A stretch of DNA of 64,000 nucleotides from Novosphingobium sp. (GCF_024642085.1 NZ_JAHEBV010000063.1:42904-106903); one strand, 5' to 3'. Numbered from the stretch's first letter, positions 9,336-19,011 are shown. The notes: a model not told the origin generated them from the sequence alone. Numbers and translations are program-made.

Positions 9336-10376
9336 ATGGGGCTGGTCCTGGGCATTGAATCGTCATGTGACGAAACCGCAGCAGCGCTGGTCGATGAAGG
9401 CCGCCGTATCGTTGCGCAGCGTATAGCTTCGCAGGATGAAGCGCACCGCCCCTTTGGCGGCGTGGTCCCTGAAATCGCTGCGCGCGCCCATTCCGAGCGT
9501 TTGACTCCGCTTATCGCGGCCACGCTGGACGATGGCGGGGTCTCGCTGCGCGATATCGACGCAATTGCAGCAACGGCCGGCCCCGGACTTATCGGCGGGG
9601 TGATGGTTGGCCTGGTCACGGCCAAGGCCCTGGCCCTGGCTGCTGACAAGCCGCTGATCGCGATCAACCACCTTGAAGGCCATGCGCTCTCTCCCCGGCT
9701 GTCCGATCCGAAGTTGCAGTTTCCTTATCTGCTGCTGCTGGTTTCTGGCGGGCATTGCCAGATACTGCGGATTGATGGGGTGGGGCGCTACACGCGGCTG
9801 GCTACCACAATCGACGACGCTTTGGGTGAGGCATTCGACAAGACAGCCAAGATCCTTGGGCTGGGCTTTCCTGGCGGACCGGCGGTTGAACGGATAGCCG
9901 CCGCCGGCGATGCCAGCAACGTTCCCTTGCCGCGCCCGTTGTTGGGCAGCGCAGAACCGCACTTCTCCTTCGCCGGCCTAAAAAGTGCTGTTCTGCGGGC
10001 GCGGGATTCTGAAAAATATGACCCGGCCGATATCGCTGCGTCGTTCCAGCAAGCGGCGATCGATTGCGTTGTAGACCGCAGCCGGCGCGCGCTGCAGTCA
10101 AGCGACACGCCAACTGCACTGGTTGTCGCAGGCGGCGTTGCGGCAAATAAAGCCGTGCGTGCCGCTCTCGAGAATCTGGCGGCTGAGTTTGGCCTGCCTT
10201 TCGTCGCCCCACCTTTGGCGCTCTGTACCGATAATGCAGCGATGATTGCCTGGGCCGGTCAGGAGCGGCTTGCCATGCCGCGCTTTGCGTCTGATCCACT
10301 TGACATCGCGGCTCGGCCACGCTGGCCGCTGGATCCAAGCGCTGCGCCGGTGCGCGGCGCGGGGGTCAAGGCATGA
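9336..10376 (+). CDS. tsaD: tRNA N6-threonylcarbamoyladenosine transferase subunit TsaD
   Basis: A 346-residue ASKHA-fold protein that, with TsaB/TsaE, transfers threonylcarbamoyl to A37 of ANN-decoding tRNAs. It has the N-terminal [14 protein letters not shown], the metal-binding H-x3-H motif ([10 protein letters not shown]), [27 protein letters not shown] and [11 protein letters not shown] motifs. It is full length for the family and all expected motifs are intact. It diverges from hemC and overlaps gpsA by 4 nt (ATGA), a common alphaproteobacterial pairing. Confidence 0.96.
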   Translation: MGLVLGIESSCDETAAALVDEGRRIVAQRIASQDEAHRPFGGVVPEIAARAHSERLTPLIAATLDDGGVSLRDIDAIAATAGPGLIGGVMVGLVTAKALALAADKPLIAINHLEGHALSPRLSDPKLQFPYLLLLVSGGHCQILRIDGVGRYTRLATTIDDALGEAFDKTAKILGLGFPGGPAVERIAAAGDASNVPLPRPLLGSAEPHFSFAGLKSAVLRARDSEKYDPADIAASFQQAAIDCVVDRSRRALQSSDTPTALVVAGGVAANKAVRAALENLAAEFGLPFVAPPLALCTDNAAMIAWAGQERLAMPRFASDPLDIAARPRWPLDPSAAPVRGAGVKA

Positions 10377-11371
10377 GCCGCGCGGCGATCGGGGTAATTG
10401 GTGCGGGCGCCTGGGGCACCGCACTGGCCCAAAGTCTGGCCAGCGACGGCGGGGCAGTGTTGCTGTGGGCGCACGAACCGGAACTGGTCGATGAGATCAA
10501 CAGCGCCCACACAAACAGTCTGTTCCTGCCCTCAGCTAAGCTGGCATCGTCAATTAGAGCGACGTCCGACCTTGCCACTCTGACCGATCTGTCAGTCCTG
10601 CTGGTTGTGACTCCGGCGCAACATCTGGCGCGTGTGGTGGCGGGCCTTGCCGATGTACCGCGCGACCTGGTGCTGTGCTCCAAAGGAATCGAGGCCGGCA
10701 GCGGTCGGCTGATGGCGGAAGTGGCAATGAACGCAGCGCCGGCGGCTCAGATCGCCGTGCTGTCCGGTCCGACTTTCGCGCATGAAGTTGCCGCCGGTCT
10801 GCCCACAGCGGTAACGCTTGCCTGCGGCGGCGGTGAGCCGCAGTGGGAGCGGCTCGCGCAGACGATTTCGCGCCCGATGTTGCGGCCCTATTATTCCGAT
10901 GACGTGATCGGCGCGGAAATCGGGGGCGCAGTCAAGAACGTGCTGGCGATCGCCTGCGGAGTGGTTGACGGGTTGGGGCTGGGCCAAAACGCGCGCGCCG
11001 CGCTGATCGCACGCGGCTATGCCGAAATGGTCCGCTTTGGCCTGGCGCGCGGAGGGCGCGCCGAAACGCTGGCGGGATTGTGCGGATTGGGCGATCTGGT
11101 ACTCACGTGCTCGTCCACTTCGAGCCGCAATTTTTCGCTCGGCAAAGCACTGGGCGAGGGTATGAGCGCGGCCGAGGCACTGGCTGGCAAGAACAGTGTT
11201 GCTGAAGGCGCACATACCGCCCCCGTGCTTGCGCTGCTGGCTGAACGTGAGGGCATTTCGATGCCGATTGTTACAGCGGTCAGCAGACTGCTTCGCGGCG
11301 AGATGCCTGCGCGCGATGTGGTAGCCGATCTATTATCCCGCCCCTTGAAAGCCGAAGGTGAGCCGGGATGA
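10373..11371 (+). CDS. gpsA: Glycerol-3-phosphate dehydrogenase [NAD(P)+]
   Basis: A 332-residue cytosolic enzyme reducing dihydroxyacetone phosphate to sn-glycerol-3-phosphate for phospholipid synthesis. It shows the N-terminal dinucleotide site [14 protein letters not shown], the [11 protein letters not shown] segment, the substrate/catalytic region [17 protein letters not shown], the catalytic Lys in [13 protein letters not shown], and [13 protein letters not shown] with downstream SRN, all classical GpsA signatures. Start overlaps tsaD by 4 nt and stop overlaps the flippase-like gene by 4 nt, so tsaD-gpsA-flippase is one tight operon. Confidence 0.96.
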   Translation: MSRAAIGVIGAGAWGTALAQSLASDGGAVLLWAHEPELVDEINSAHTNSLFLPSAKLASSIRATSDLATLTDLSVLLVVTPAQHLARVVAGLADVPRDLVLCSKGIEAGSGRLMAEVAMNAAPAAQIAVLSGPTFAHEVAAGLPTAVTLACGGGEPQWERLAQTISRPMLRPYYSDDVIGAEIGGAVKNVLAIACGVVDGLGLGQNARAALIARGYAEMVRFGLARGGRAETLAGLCGLGDLVLTCSSTSSRNFSLGKALGEGMSAAEALAGKNSVAEGAHTAPVLALLAEREGISMPIVTAVSRLLRGEMPARDVVADLLSRPLKAEGEPG

Positions 11372-12858
11372 GCGAGGATCCTGCCGCCCCTGACCAGCAA
11401 CAAAAGGATATCCAGGCGCTGGCCAAGGGTGGGCGCACCAATTTCTTGGGTTTTCTGCTTCGCCTGGCGGCGCGTTTGCCGTTCCTTTTCATCGCCGGAC
11501 GGCTATATGGTGCTGAATCGCTCGGCCGCTTTGCCCTGGCTCTGGTGGTAGTCGAACTGTCAGCGCAGCTGTGCACGCTGGGGCAAAAGCGCGGGCTGGC
11601 CATGCGGCTCAGCCACGAACGTGAGCATCCCGCCAACGCCGTAGCCGATGCCATGCTGCTGGGCGGATCGCTGGCCTTGTTGGCCACCGTGGTGATCTAT
11701 CTGTTCCCCGACGTCATGTTCAATGGTGCCTACACCCAGGAAGAACGTCTGGTGGTGCTGGCAATTCTGCCGCTGACCCTGACCGAGATCGCCCTGGCGG
11801 CACAGGCTTATCGTTTCGACATTGCTACTTCGGTCCGGGCCCGAGCATTGGTTGAACCGTGGACCTTGTCGATCATGTCGGGGGTGCTGTTCTTCGTCTA
11901 TCGCCAGGCGGGGCTGCTAATCGCCTACAACCTTTCGGTCATGGCCGCGGCAGTGACCGCGCTGTGGCCGATGCTTCGAACTTATGGCTTGCCGCGCCAA
12001 TGGAAGCCGCATCCCCTGGCTATCGGCCAGCTGGCAATCGCCAATCTGCCGCTGGCTGCTGCCGATGCGATTGAATGGGGAACGCGGCGGTTCGACATAT
12101 ACCTGCTCGGCTTCTTTGCCGGGGACAAGGCAGTTGGGGTCTATTACGTAGCCCAGCAAATTGCTTCGGTCCCGCAAAAGCTGAAAACCAGTTTCGAACC
12201 GATCCTTGGCCCGGTGATCACCCGCAATCTGAAGGAACAGAACTTCACGGCAATAGCACAGCAGGTTTGCCAGGTCGGCTTCTGGATCACGGCTGCCCAA
12301 GCCGGAGTGGCGCTGGCGCTTGGGATACCGGGCGAAGGCGTGATGGGCCTCGTCGGCCCGCTGTTCGTCGGCGGCACTGGAGCGCTGTGTTTCCTTTTGG
12401 CGGCGGAAGTTTCTGCAGCCACTGCCGTAGTTAGCGAAGCCGTGCTGATCTATGTCAAACGGATACAAAATCTGTGGGTCAGTCTGGCCACGCTGGCCAT
12501 TCAGGCTGCCGCGACCATTGGCCTGATAAAACTGGTTGAGCGTTTGGGTCTTAATGACAATTACAAGGCGGCGATGGCCGGGGCGGGGCTGATGGTTGCG
12601 CTTGCAATGGCCAGCTGGGTCAAATCTCGGTTGCTTGCCCGGTTCTTGCACCAATCGGTCAACAACTGGCGCTGGCCGCTGGTTTGGGCGGCGGCGCCCG
12701 CGGTGGTGCTGGGCTGGGCGGTGACCAGCTTTCTGCCTGAATGGGCAGAACTGGCATTCGGCATTCCCACGATCCTCTTGGCCTATGGGTTTGTCATCTG
12801 GCACAAGGGCTTTGGTCCAGAGGACCGTGTGCTGTTCCGCCGCAACGTAGGCGCCTGA
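11368..12858 (+). CDS. Wzx-like polysaccharide/lipid-linked oligosaccharide flippase (MATE/MOP superfamily)
   Basis: A 496-residue integral membrane protein with about 12-14 hydrophobic helices, beginning at residue 25 or so (TNFLGFLLRLAARLPFLFIAGRLYG). The N-terminal amphipathic start, the GRFALALVVVELSAQLCTLG helix and the mid-protein TRRFDIYLLGFFAGDKAVGVYYVAQQIASVPQKL segment resemble Wzx/RfbX exporters that flip undecaprenyl-linked sugars to the periplasm. No glycosyltransferases lie nearby, so the cargo is unknown; the pairing with tsaD-gpsA gives no hint. ATGA overlap with gpsA. A lipid II flippase role is less likely because MurJ motifs are not seen. Confidence 0.72.
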   Translation: MSEDPAAPDQQQKDIQALAKGGRTNFLGFLLRLAARLPFLFIAGRLYGAESLGRFALALVVVELSAQLCTLGQKRGLAMRLSHEREHPANAVADAMLLGGSLALLATVVIYLFPDVMFNGAYTQEERLVVLAILPLTLTEIALAAQAYRFDIATSVRARALVEPWTLSIMSGVLFFVYRQAGLLIAYNLSVMAAAVTALWPMLRTYGLPRQWKPHPLAIGQLAIANLPLAAADAIEWGTRRFDIYLLGFFAGDKAVGVYYVAQQIASVPQKLKTSFEPILGPVITRNLKEQNFTAIAQQVCQVGFWITAAQAGVALALGIPGEGVMGLVGPLFVGGTGALCFLLAAEVSAATAVVSEAVLIYVKRIQNLWVSLATLAIQAAATIGLIKLVERLGLNDNYKAAMAGAGLMVALAMASWVKSRLLARFLHQSVNNWRWPLVWAAAPAVVLGWAVTSFLPEWAELAFGIPTILLAYGFVIWHKGFGPEDRVLFRRNVGA

Positions 12859-12875
12859 AGGATAGGGAGCGGACG

Positions 12876-13403
12876 ATGCTGCAACAAATTCAAGCGAACT
12901 GGATAGTTCTTGCTGCGGTGGTGGTCGCCGCGCTGTTTGTAGCCTGGTGGATGCTGCGACGGGCCAGCCGCGCGCCTGCACGGCGTGAATACAAACCCGA
13001 TGTGCTGGATGAAGGGCAGGCTCCTGCAGCGCGCAATCAGGCGCTGATCGACGCGCCGCCGGCAGCAGTGGTGGTCACGCCGCTACCTGGCGCCGGGATA
13101 TTGGGCGGCGTTGCCGAAGCCGTCGCGGTCGGCGCGCAGGACGTCATCGAAGAAGCTGCGGCGGCTGGCGATGATCTTTCCCGCATCAAGGGGCTGGGGC
13201 CCAAGCTCCAGGCGCTGCTGCCCACACTTGGTATTACCACGTATGCCCAGATCGCAGCGCTCGACGAAGCCGGGCTGGCGGCGCTGGACGCCAAGCTGGG
13301 GCCGTTTGCTGGAAGACCGGCGAAGGATAATTGGGCTGAACAGGCGCGAATGCTGGCTGCAGGCGATTTACTGGGCTTTGAAAGTAAGTTCGGAAAGATC
13401 TAG
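12876..13403 (+). CDS. Membrane-anchored helix-hairpin-helix protein
   Basis: A 175-residue protein with one N-terminal membrane helix (residues about 8-25, WIVLAAVVVAALFVAWWML), a basic, Ala/Pro-rich linker, and a C-terminal HhH domain: LSRIKGLGPKLQALL followed by LGITTYAQIAALDEAGLAALDAKLG. This matches the family annotated as predicted flap-endonuclease-1-like 5' DNA nuclease, although no nuclease residues are evident and only the HhH fold is shown. The start ATG at 12876 has a GGGAG ribosome site. The longer frame from 12741 re-reads the flippase gene. Probably cotranscribed with tsaD-gpsA-flippase (17 nt gap). Function unknown. Confidence 0.7.
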   Translation: MLQQIQANWIVLAAVVVAALFVAWWMLRRASRAPARREYKPDVLDEGQAPAARNQALIDAPPAAVVVTPLPGAGILGGVAEAVAVGAQDVIEEAAAAGDDLSRIKGLGPKLQALLPTLGITTYAQIAALDEAGLAALDAKLGPFAGRPAKDNWAEQARMLAAGDLLGFESKFGKI

Positions 13404-13492
13404 CTGACGGTTTTCCAGAAGGCGGCAAAATACAAAGCCACGCCGCCAACCTTAGACAAAACCAGAGTCACATCGAAAAGCCCGCGTGACAT
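13400..13492 (-). CDS. Possible 30-residue membrane peptide behind uvrB
   Basis: A tiny frame on the uvrB strand, starting 19 nt after the uvrB stop: MSRGLFDVTLVLSKVGGVAL then YFAAFWKTVS. It is a single amphipathic to hydrophobic helix with a basic N-terminus and an AAGG 4-6 nt before the ATG. The stop overlaps the converging HhH gene stop by 3 nt (shared CTAG), the same pattern used by real convergent pairs elsewhere in this window. Such short frames arise by chance, and no homologue is recognised. It is listed as possible only. Confidence 0.25.
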   Translation of the reverse strand: MSRGLFDVTLVLSKVGGVALYFAAFWKTVS

Positions 13493-13511
13493 CACCTTGT
13501 CCCGCACCCTT

Positions 13512-15698
13512 TTACCGTCCCCACTTCTTCTGACTCTTCCCGAAGCGCGTCTTGCGCGTGCCTGGTTTTCCCTCGTTGCTGCGCCCAACGATCGGCGCGC
13601 GTTTGTCGGGGTCGGGGATGCCAAGTTCGTCAGCCTCTAGGCGCCTGATTTCATCACGCAACCGCCCCGCTTCCTCAAACTCAAGGTCGGCGGCTGCGTT
13701 TCGCATCTTCTTTTCCAGGTCTTCGATATAGGCGCGCAGGTTGTGACCGACGAGGTTGTTGGCGCCTTCGGCATCGATCTCGACGAGCACGCCGTCGCGC
13801 GATGCAGTGTCCGCAACGATGTCGTGAATGCTGCGCTTGATCGTTTCGGGCGTGATGCCGTGTTCAATATTGTACAAGTGCTGCTTTTCACGGCGGCGGT
13901 CGGTTTCCGCCATGGCGCGTTCCATGCTGCCGGTTATCCGGTCGGCATATAGGATTACGCGGCCGTCGACGTTACGCGCCGCGCGGCCGATTGTCTGGAT
14001 CAGTGACGTTTCGCTGCGCAGAAAACCTTCCTTGTCTGCGTCCAGAATACAAACCAGCCCGCATTCGGGGATATCCAGCCCTTCGCGCAGCAAATTGATC
14101 CCGACCAGCACGTCGTATACGCCCAGCCGCAGGTCGCGGATCAGTTCAATGCGTTCCAATGTTTCGACGTCGGAATGCATGTAACGCACCCGCAGCCCAG
14201 CCTCATGCATGAACTCGGTCAGGTCCTCGGCCATCCGCTTGGTCAGTGTCGTGACCAACGTGCGATACCCTTTGGCGGCAGTCTGGCGGCATTCCTCGAT
14301 GCAATCCTGGACCTGATCCTCAACCGGGCGAATGGTTACTGGCGGGTCGATCAGCCCGGTCGGGCGGATCACCTGTTCGGCAAACACCCCGCCTGATTGT
14401 TCCATCTCCCATCCGCCTGGGGTGGCCGATACCGCGACGGTTTGTGGGCGCATCGCATCCCATTCGTTGAAGCGAAGTGGGCGGTTGTCGATACAGCTGG
14501 GCAGGCGAAAGCCGTATTCGGCGAGCGTAATCTTGCGGCGGTGATCGCCTTTGCTCATCGCGCCGATCTGAGGCACGGTCTGGTGGCTTTCATCGACGAA
14601 CAGCAGGGCATTGTCGGGCAGGTATTCGAACAGCGTCGGTGGCGGTTCGCCCGGCAATCGACCCGTCAGAAACCGCGAGTAGTTTTCAATACCTGCACAA
14701 GAGCCGGTAGCAGCAATCATTTCCAGGTCGAAATTGGTGCGCTGTTCCAGTCGTTGCATTTCAAGCAACTTGCCCTCGACTTCCATTTCCTTGAGCCGCT
14801 CGGTTAGTTCAAACCGGATCGCATCGGCGGCCTGCTTCATCGTCGGGCCCGGCGTGACGTAGTGCGAATTGGCGTAGACCCGCACCGATTTAAGGGCATT
14901 GCCCGCTTTGCCGGTCAGCGGATCAAACTCGACGATGCTTTCGATCTCATCGCCAAAGAACGATACACGCCAGGCCATGTCTTCGTAGTGTGAAGGAAAA
15001 AGCTCAAGATTGTCGCCGCGCACGCGGAAATTACCGCGCGCAAAGGCTGCATCATTGCGCTTGTATTGAAGAGCAACCAGCTTGCGGATCAGTTCGCGCT
15101 GATCGACCGTTTCGCCAGCCTTTATGTCGAACACCATCGCCGAATAGGTTTCGACCGAGCCAATACCGTAAAGGCACGAGACCGAGGCGACAATGATCAC
15201 GTCGTCGCGTTCCAGCAGGGCGCGGGTGGCCGAATGGCGCATCCGGTCGATCGCCTCGTTCACCGAGCTTTCCTTCTCGATGTAGGTATCGCTGCGCGGG
15301 ACGTAGGCTTCGGGCTGATAATAATCGTAGTAGGAAACAAAATATTCCACCGCATTGTCGGGGAAGAAACTTTTCATCTCCCCGTAAAGCTGGGCGGCGA
15401 GGATTTTGTTAGGGGCCAGGATAAGTGCAGGGCGCTGGGTGGCCTCGATAACCTGGGCCATCGTAAAAGTCTTGCCGCTGCCGGTTACGCCCAGCAGCAC
15501 CTGGGTGCGGTCATCGGCCCGCACGCCTGTTACCAGGTCAGCAATTGCAGTGGGCTGGTCACCTGCTGGCTGATATTCAGACGATATGACGAAACGCCGC
15601 CCTCCGTCCGACTTTTCGGGGCGCGCGGGCTTGTGCGGGACGAAGTCGCCGGAAGTATCAGGCTCGTCGAGGCCCCGGCGGATTATGAGTTCGGCCAT
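13512..15698 (-). CDS. uvrB: UvrABC excinuclease subunit B
   Basis: A 728-residue nucleotide-excision-repair helicase-like protein that receives damaged DNA from UvrA and positions UvrC. Intact features: Walker [13 protein letters not shown], the beta-hairpin [12 protein letters not shown] that clamps the strand, Walker [11 protein letters not shown], helicase motifs V/VI ([22 protein letters not shown]), and a C-terminal UVR domain ([24 protein letters not shown]). An N-terminal extension of about 35 residues precedes the conserved core and is common in sphingomonads. A near-consensus alphaproteobacterial LexA box lies 17 nt upstream, so DNA-damage induction is likely. Confidence 0.97.
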   Translation of the reverse strand: MAELIIRRGLDEPDTSGDFVPHKPARPEKSDGGRRFVISSEYQPAGDQPTAIADLVTGVRADDRTQVLLGVTGSGKTFTMAQVIEATQRPALILAPNKILAAQLYGEMKSFFPDNAVEYFVSYYDYYQPEAYVPRSDTYIEKESSVNEAIDRMRHSATRALLERDDVIIVASVSCLYGIGSVETYSAMVFDIKAGETVDQRELIRKLVALQYKRNDAAFARGNFRVRGDNLELFPSHYEDMAWRVSFFGDEIESIVEFDPLTGKAGNALKSVRVYANSHYVTPGPTMKQAADAIRFELTERLKEMEVEGKLLEMQRLEQRTNFDLEMIAATGSCAGIENYSRFLTGRLPGEPPPTLFEYLPDNALLFVDESHQTVPQIGAMSKGDHRRKITLAEYGFRLPSCIDNRPLRFNEWDAMRPQTVAVSATPGGWEMEQSGGVFAEQVIRPTGLIDPPVTIRPVEDQVQDCIEECRQTAAKGYRTLVTTLTKRMAEDLTEFMHEAGLRVRYMHSDVETLERIELIRDLRLGVYDVLVGINLLREGLDIPECGLVCILDADKEGFLRSETSLIQTIGRAARNVDGRVILYADRITGSMERAMAETDRRREKQHLYNIEHGITPETIKRSIHDIVADTASRDGVLVEIDAEGANNLVGHNLRAYIEDLEKKMRNAAADLEFEEAGRLRDEIRRLEADELGIPDPDKRAPIVGRSNEGKPGTRKTRFGKSQKKWGR

Positions 15699-15714
15699 GC
15701 GTCGGGATATGGAG

Positions 15715-15729
15715 GTTTATGGTTTGTTC
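15715..15729 (-). promoter_or_regulatory. Near-consensus LexA (SOS) box upstream of uvrB
   Basis: On the plus strand it reads GTTT-N7-GTTC and on the uvrB strand GAAC-N7-AAAC. The alphaproteobacterial LexA box is GTTC-N7-GTTC, so one of eight conserved bases differs. It is centred about 25 nt before the uvrB ATG, where a repressor would block the promoter. uvrB belongs to the SOS regulon in many relatives, which supports the call. Confidence 0.5.
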
Positions 15730-15744
15730 TGCAAGGTGGCTGCG

Positions 15745-15767
15745 ACGCGTCCCGGGCAGGGACGCGT
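15745..15767. repeat. Perfect 9 bp inverted repeat ACGCGTCCC-N5-GGGACGCGT
   Basis: Both arms are perfect and each contains the hexamer ACGCGT. The 5 nt loop is GGGCA. It lies in the divergent gap between uvrB and the TIR gene. It could be a protein-binding site or an RNA hairpin in a leader on either strand. No poly-U tract follows on either side, so it is not a standard terminator. Together with the pair at 15848-15866 it makes four ACGCGT hexamers in 122 bp. Confidence 0.6.
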
Positions 15768-15847
15768 AGGCATTTCGCACCTGCACCATCGGTCTTGCTT
15801 TGCGACCTGTTCTAAGAGATATTTTGACCGCAGGGCCGCCGAATCAG

Positions 15848-15866
15848 ACGCGTAAAAAAGACGCGT
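15848..15866. repeat. Direct repeat GACGCGTA separated by A-run, upstream of the TIR gene
   Basis: The sequence contains AGACGCGTA, an A-tract, and AGACGCGTA again: two ACGCGT hexamers 13 bp apart (15848 and 15861). They sit about 70-85 nt before the TIR gene ATG at 15934. They share the hexamer with the inverted repeat at 15745-15767. The rest of the 15699-15933 gap shows the SOS box and no further gene. Confidence 0.45.
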
Positions 15867-15933
15867 ACACCAGGGATTTTGGGTGCGGGCGGCCAATGAT
15901 GGACCGCTGCTGTGCGCCCGTTGCGGGGGTACG

Positions 15934-18900
15934 ATGAACGTTCCGGACATCTTCATATCCTATAATCGAGAGGATACTGCCTTCGCCCAGGCCTATGCCG
16001 ACGCGTTTACGGACGCGGGGCTTGAAGTCTGGTGGGATGCAACGCTGCGTTCGGGAGAGGATTACGACGCAGTCACCGAAGACGCTCTGCGCAAGTCCAA
16101 GGCCGTAGTCGTGCTGTGGTCGCCGCGTTCGGTCAATTCGCGCTGGGTCCGAGCCGAAGCAACAATCGCCGACCGCGGCCAGCGGCTGATGCCGGTAATG
16201 ATCGAGGATTGCGAACGTCCGGTGATGTTCGAGCTCAAACAGACTACTGATCTGGCGGCGTGGAGAGGCGATACCACCGATCCGCGGTGGACGGCATTCA
16301 TCTCGGATGTGAAAGGCCGCATTGGCCAGTCACCCGGCGATGCGCCTCGCCAGAGCCGTCCGCTTGCGCCCCTCGAACCGGCTTCCCGCACAATGGCCGC
16401 AACGACTGCGCCGGAATCCGCGTTGAGCGGGGATGATCGGGCGGCGGTAGCTGTACTGCCCATTGCGTGCCGAGCAGGCAATGCCGAGCTGGAACTGATG
16501 GCGGAGGATCTGACCGAGGATTTGACCCGCGAACTGGCCTACAACCGCTATGTTCGGGTCATTGCCGCAGGGACCATGGCAGCCTGGCGGGGCAAGGCGG
16601 TTGATCACAAGAGCCTGGGGCGGCAGCTGGGTGCACGCTATCTGGTCGATGGAAAGTTGCAAGCCAGTGGAGGTGGCATGCGGCTGACCGCTCAACTGGT
16701 TGATGCCGGTACAGGCAATGTGCTGTGGTCCAATCGCATGGTCTCCACCCCGGAAGACCCCGATTTCAATCACGATGCCTTGCCGGTAGCTGTCGCACTG
16801 CAGCTGGCCGAACAAATCGTGACGCGTGAGGAATCGCAGGCTATGGCCCGCCGGGCGCCCTTCTCCGCAACTGATCGGATCCTGCGCGCGTCGGCGTTGC
16901 TGCGCCGCGACGATGAGACGAGCGCGCAAGGTGCGATTGACGAGGCGCGACAGGCTATTGAACAGGAACCGGAAAGCGGGCTGGCCCATGCCATGCTCGC
17001 CTCGGGACTTGCCGCCCTTGCGGAAAGCCGCGGCGCGGCACCAAATGAAGAGCAGATTCGCGAAATCCAGACCACCACGCGCCAAGCCATGCGGCTCGAT
17101 GGGAACAACCCGACAGTCCTGATGGCGCTGGCCGCAGCCTATCAGGGCCTGGGCGAATATGAGATATGCCGACGTTTGGCGCGCCGCACGGTCGATCTCT
17201 GGCCAAGCTCGCCCACATCCTATCGCATGCTGGGCGATTCCCGGCGAATGCTGGGCCGTCCAGCCGAGGCGATCGAGGCTTACCGAAAATGGGAGCGGCT
17301 GGCCCCCTATGATAGCAGCCGACATATTGCGCTGACGAACCTCGGTACCTGCCTGCTGCTTGAAGGACAGGGGGACGAGGCCGAAGCCGTGCTCGATCAG
17401 GCGTTGATGCTTAACCCGGAATACCAGATCGCACTTGAATGGAAGGCAATCGTCGCCGAGCATCTGGGCAGACATGCTGATGCAATCGCCGCCGTTCGGC
17501 AGATCCGTTCAAGCGAAGCTGCGATGCCGCTGGACCGTCATGTCTGGCAGATCGAACGCTATGAACACTTGCGCGAGCGTACGGCCGCCCATGCCGCGAC
17601 GTTGCGGCGTTTGTGGGCCGAAGCGGGCGGCGAACCGGGCGTGCAAGTCCGGCCGGAGGAACTGAAGGAAGCCGCTGCGCCCGTGCCGCTTGCTGAACCG
17701 GCAAAAGCTGCAATGTCGCCTGAAGAAGCCGGTTTGGTCGATGTCCTTGATGATTATGCTACGACTTTTCCTGCAGAGGATGCCGTACCAGATGACGCAC
17801 CCGAACCGGCGGACGTTCTTATGTTCGCGTCGGCCCCGGCTGCGACCCAGGTTGTCGTGCCAGAACCTTTCGTGGTCATGTCGCCAAGGACCGGGCCGAA
17901 GGCTGCAAATGATGATGGCGCTGCTGTAGCAGTTCCGCCACGCCGATCAGCCTGGCCGCGAATTGCCGGAGTCGTCGGCGTGCTCGCGGTTGTAGGGACA
18001 GGCGCTGCGGCCATGCTGGGCGGCAACGGAAAGTCGGCGTCGGCGGATTCCAGTCCTACCTTCGCGGTCGCCAAACTTCCGGCTGGCTCTGCGATAGCGC
18101 CCGCCGCGGCAATCGTGCCGGCGGCTGGCATGGAAGGTGAAAGCGAGCAGATCGAACCGATCGGCCAGGCGCTGACATCGTTGATCACCGCCAGCCGCAG
18201 AGCCAGACGACCAACTGCCGAAGTGGCGGCGCTGGAAGGGGGATTGCAAGCAATGGCACCGCTGCTTGCCCGGATGAAGGCAACGCCAGGCGACGAGATG
18301 GTATCGGGCCAATTGCGCGACATTGCGATCAATCTGGTCAGTCCGCAGGGAACTGCGCTTTCAGCCGATGCCAATCGCTGGATTGCCGAGCAGGAGCGTC
18401 AGGCCGCTGCAGCCAGCCACAAGCTTTCGCCAGATGGCGCAGCCAGCGTCGACCGGATGCTGAACCGGGCCCGCGGCCCGCGCGCTGAACTTGCCGCAGC
18501 GGTCGGCAATGCAGGCCAGGCCCCGGATGCACTGTCGGCGATTACCGCCGGGCAAAAAGCTCTTGCAGCCTATGGCCGGGTTCGCGCCGTTTCAGTGGCA
18601 GGCACAATCGGCGTGGCCAGCGCCAAGACTGCTGTGGCGGTGGCTGCTGCTGATACGGCAAAGGCGCAAAACCGCCTGTCGTCGATGCGTGCCGAACTCG
18701 GTAATGTGCGCAGCGAACTGGCCCGGCTGTCAAGCCAGGCGGCAGGCATGACCCAAGTCGAGAAACCCGGCCTGTTCGCCTCTGGCGCCAAACGGCAGTC
18801 ACACAAGCTGCGCAAGGATAATGCCGACCGGGTCCGAGCTTTGCTGGCTGAGGCTGATCAGATTGTCGGAGCTTCAAACGGCGTGACCGATCCGGGGATG

Positions 18901-19011
18901 CTTGCATCCAGCGTTTCGCGCCTCAATGGCCTGAAAAGCCAGGCCAGTGGCCTGGTCGCGTCCTCCAATGCGGCGTTGAAAAGCGCGGCTGCTGCGCCTG
19001 ACGACAAATAA
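15934..19011 (+). CDS. TIR domain / TolB-like domain / TPR membrane protein
   Basis: A 1025-residue multidomain protein of unknown function. Residues 1-130 form a TIR domain (DIFISYNREDTAFAQAYADA, VVLWSPRSVNSRWVRAEATI), with Glu75 in the position where enzymatic TIR domains hold their catalytic Glu. Residues about 168-290 match the TolB-N-like domain found before TPRs in cyclase-type proteins (AVAVLPI, LTEDLTRELAYNRYVRVI, GARYLVDGKLQ). Residues about 330-580 form TPR-like helical repeats. After an acidic linker, one membrane helix lies at about 673-695 (RIAGVVGVLAVVGTGAAAML). The remaining 330 residues are helical, with a coiled coil near 915-960. The start at 15934 has a GGGGGT and begins directly at the TIR fold. 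Sensor or signalling scaffold is the safest reading. Phage defence is possible but no partner gene is present. Confidence 0.75.
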   Translation: MNVPDIFISYNREDTAFAQAYADAFTDAGLEVWWDATLRSGEDYDAVTEDALRKSKAVVVLWSPRSVNSRWVRAEATIADRGQRLMPVMIEDCERPVMFELKQTTDLAAWRGDTTDPRWTAFISDVKGRIGQSPGDAPRQSRPLAPLEPASRTMAATTAPESALSGDDRAAVAVLPIACRAGNAELELMAEDLTEDLTRELAYNRYVRVIAAGTMAAWRGKAVDHKSLGRQLGARYLVDGKLQASGGGMRLTAQLVDAGTGNVLWSNRMVSTPEDPDFNHDALPVAVALQLAEQIVTREESQAMARRAPFSATDRILRASALLRRDDETSAQGAIDEARQAIEQEPESGLAHAMLASGLAALAESRGAAPNEEQIREIQTTTRQAMRLDGNNPTVLMALAAAYQGLGEYEICRRLARRTVDLWPSSPTSYRMLGDSRRMLGRPAEAIEAYRKWERLAPYDSSRHIALTNLGTCLLLEGQGDEAEAVLDQALMLNPEYQIALEWKAIVAEHLGRHADAIAAVRQIRSSEAAMPLDRHVWQIERYEHLRERTAAHAATLRRLWAEAGGEPGVQVRPEELKEAAAPVPLAEPAKAAMSPEEAGLVDVLDDYATTFPAEDAVPDDAPEPADVLMFASAPAATQVVVPEPFVVMSPRTGPKAANDDGAAVAVPPRRSAWPRIAGVVGVLAVVGTGAAAMLGGNGKSASADSSPTFAVAKLPAGSAIAPAAAIVPAAGMEGESEQIEPIGQALTSLITASRRARRPTAEVAALEGGLQAMAPLLARMKATPGDEMVSGQLRDIAINLVSPQGTALSADANRWIAEQERQAAAASHKLSPDGAASVDRMLNRARGPRAELAAAVGNAGQAPDALSAITAGQKALAAYGRVRAVSVAGTIGVASAKTAVAVAAADTAKAQNRLSSMRAELGNVRSELARLSSQAAGMTQVEKPGLFASGAKRQSHKLRKDNADRVRALLAEADQIVGASNGVTDPGMLASSVSRLNGLKSQASGLVASSNAALKSAAAAPDDK

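Noticed and set aside
11917..12981. 354-residue minus-strand frame
   Set aside because: Antisense to the flippase gene, which has convincing membrane helices; no motif of its own.
16330..17475. 381-residue minus-strand frame inside the TIR/TPR gene
   Set aside because: No recognisable fold; antisense to a gene with clear TIR, TolB-like and TPR sequence.
15934..19011. TIR gene as part of an antiphage defence island
   Set aside because: No SIR2, nuclease, cyclase, Thoeris or CBASS partner is nearby, and the TolB-like/TPR/membrane architecture is not that of a known defence system. Kept only as a signalling candidate.
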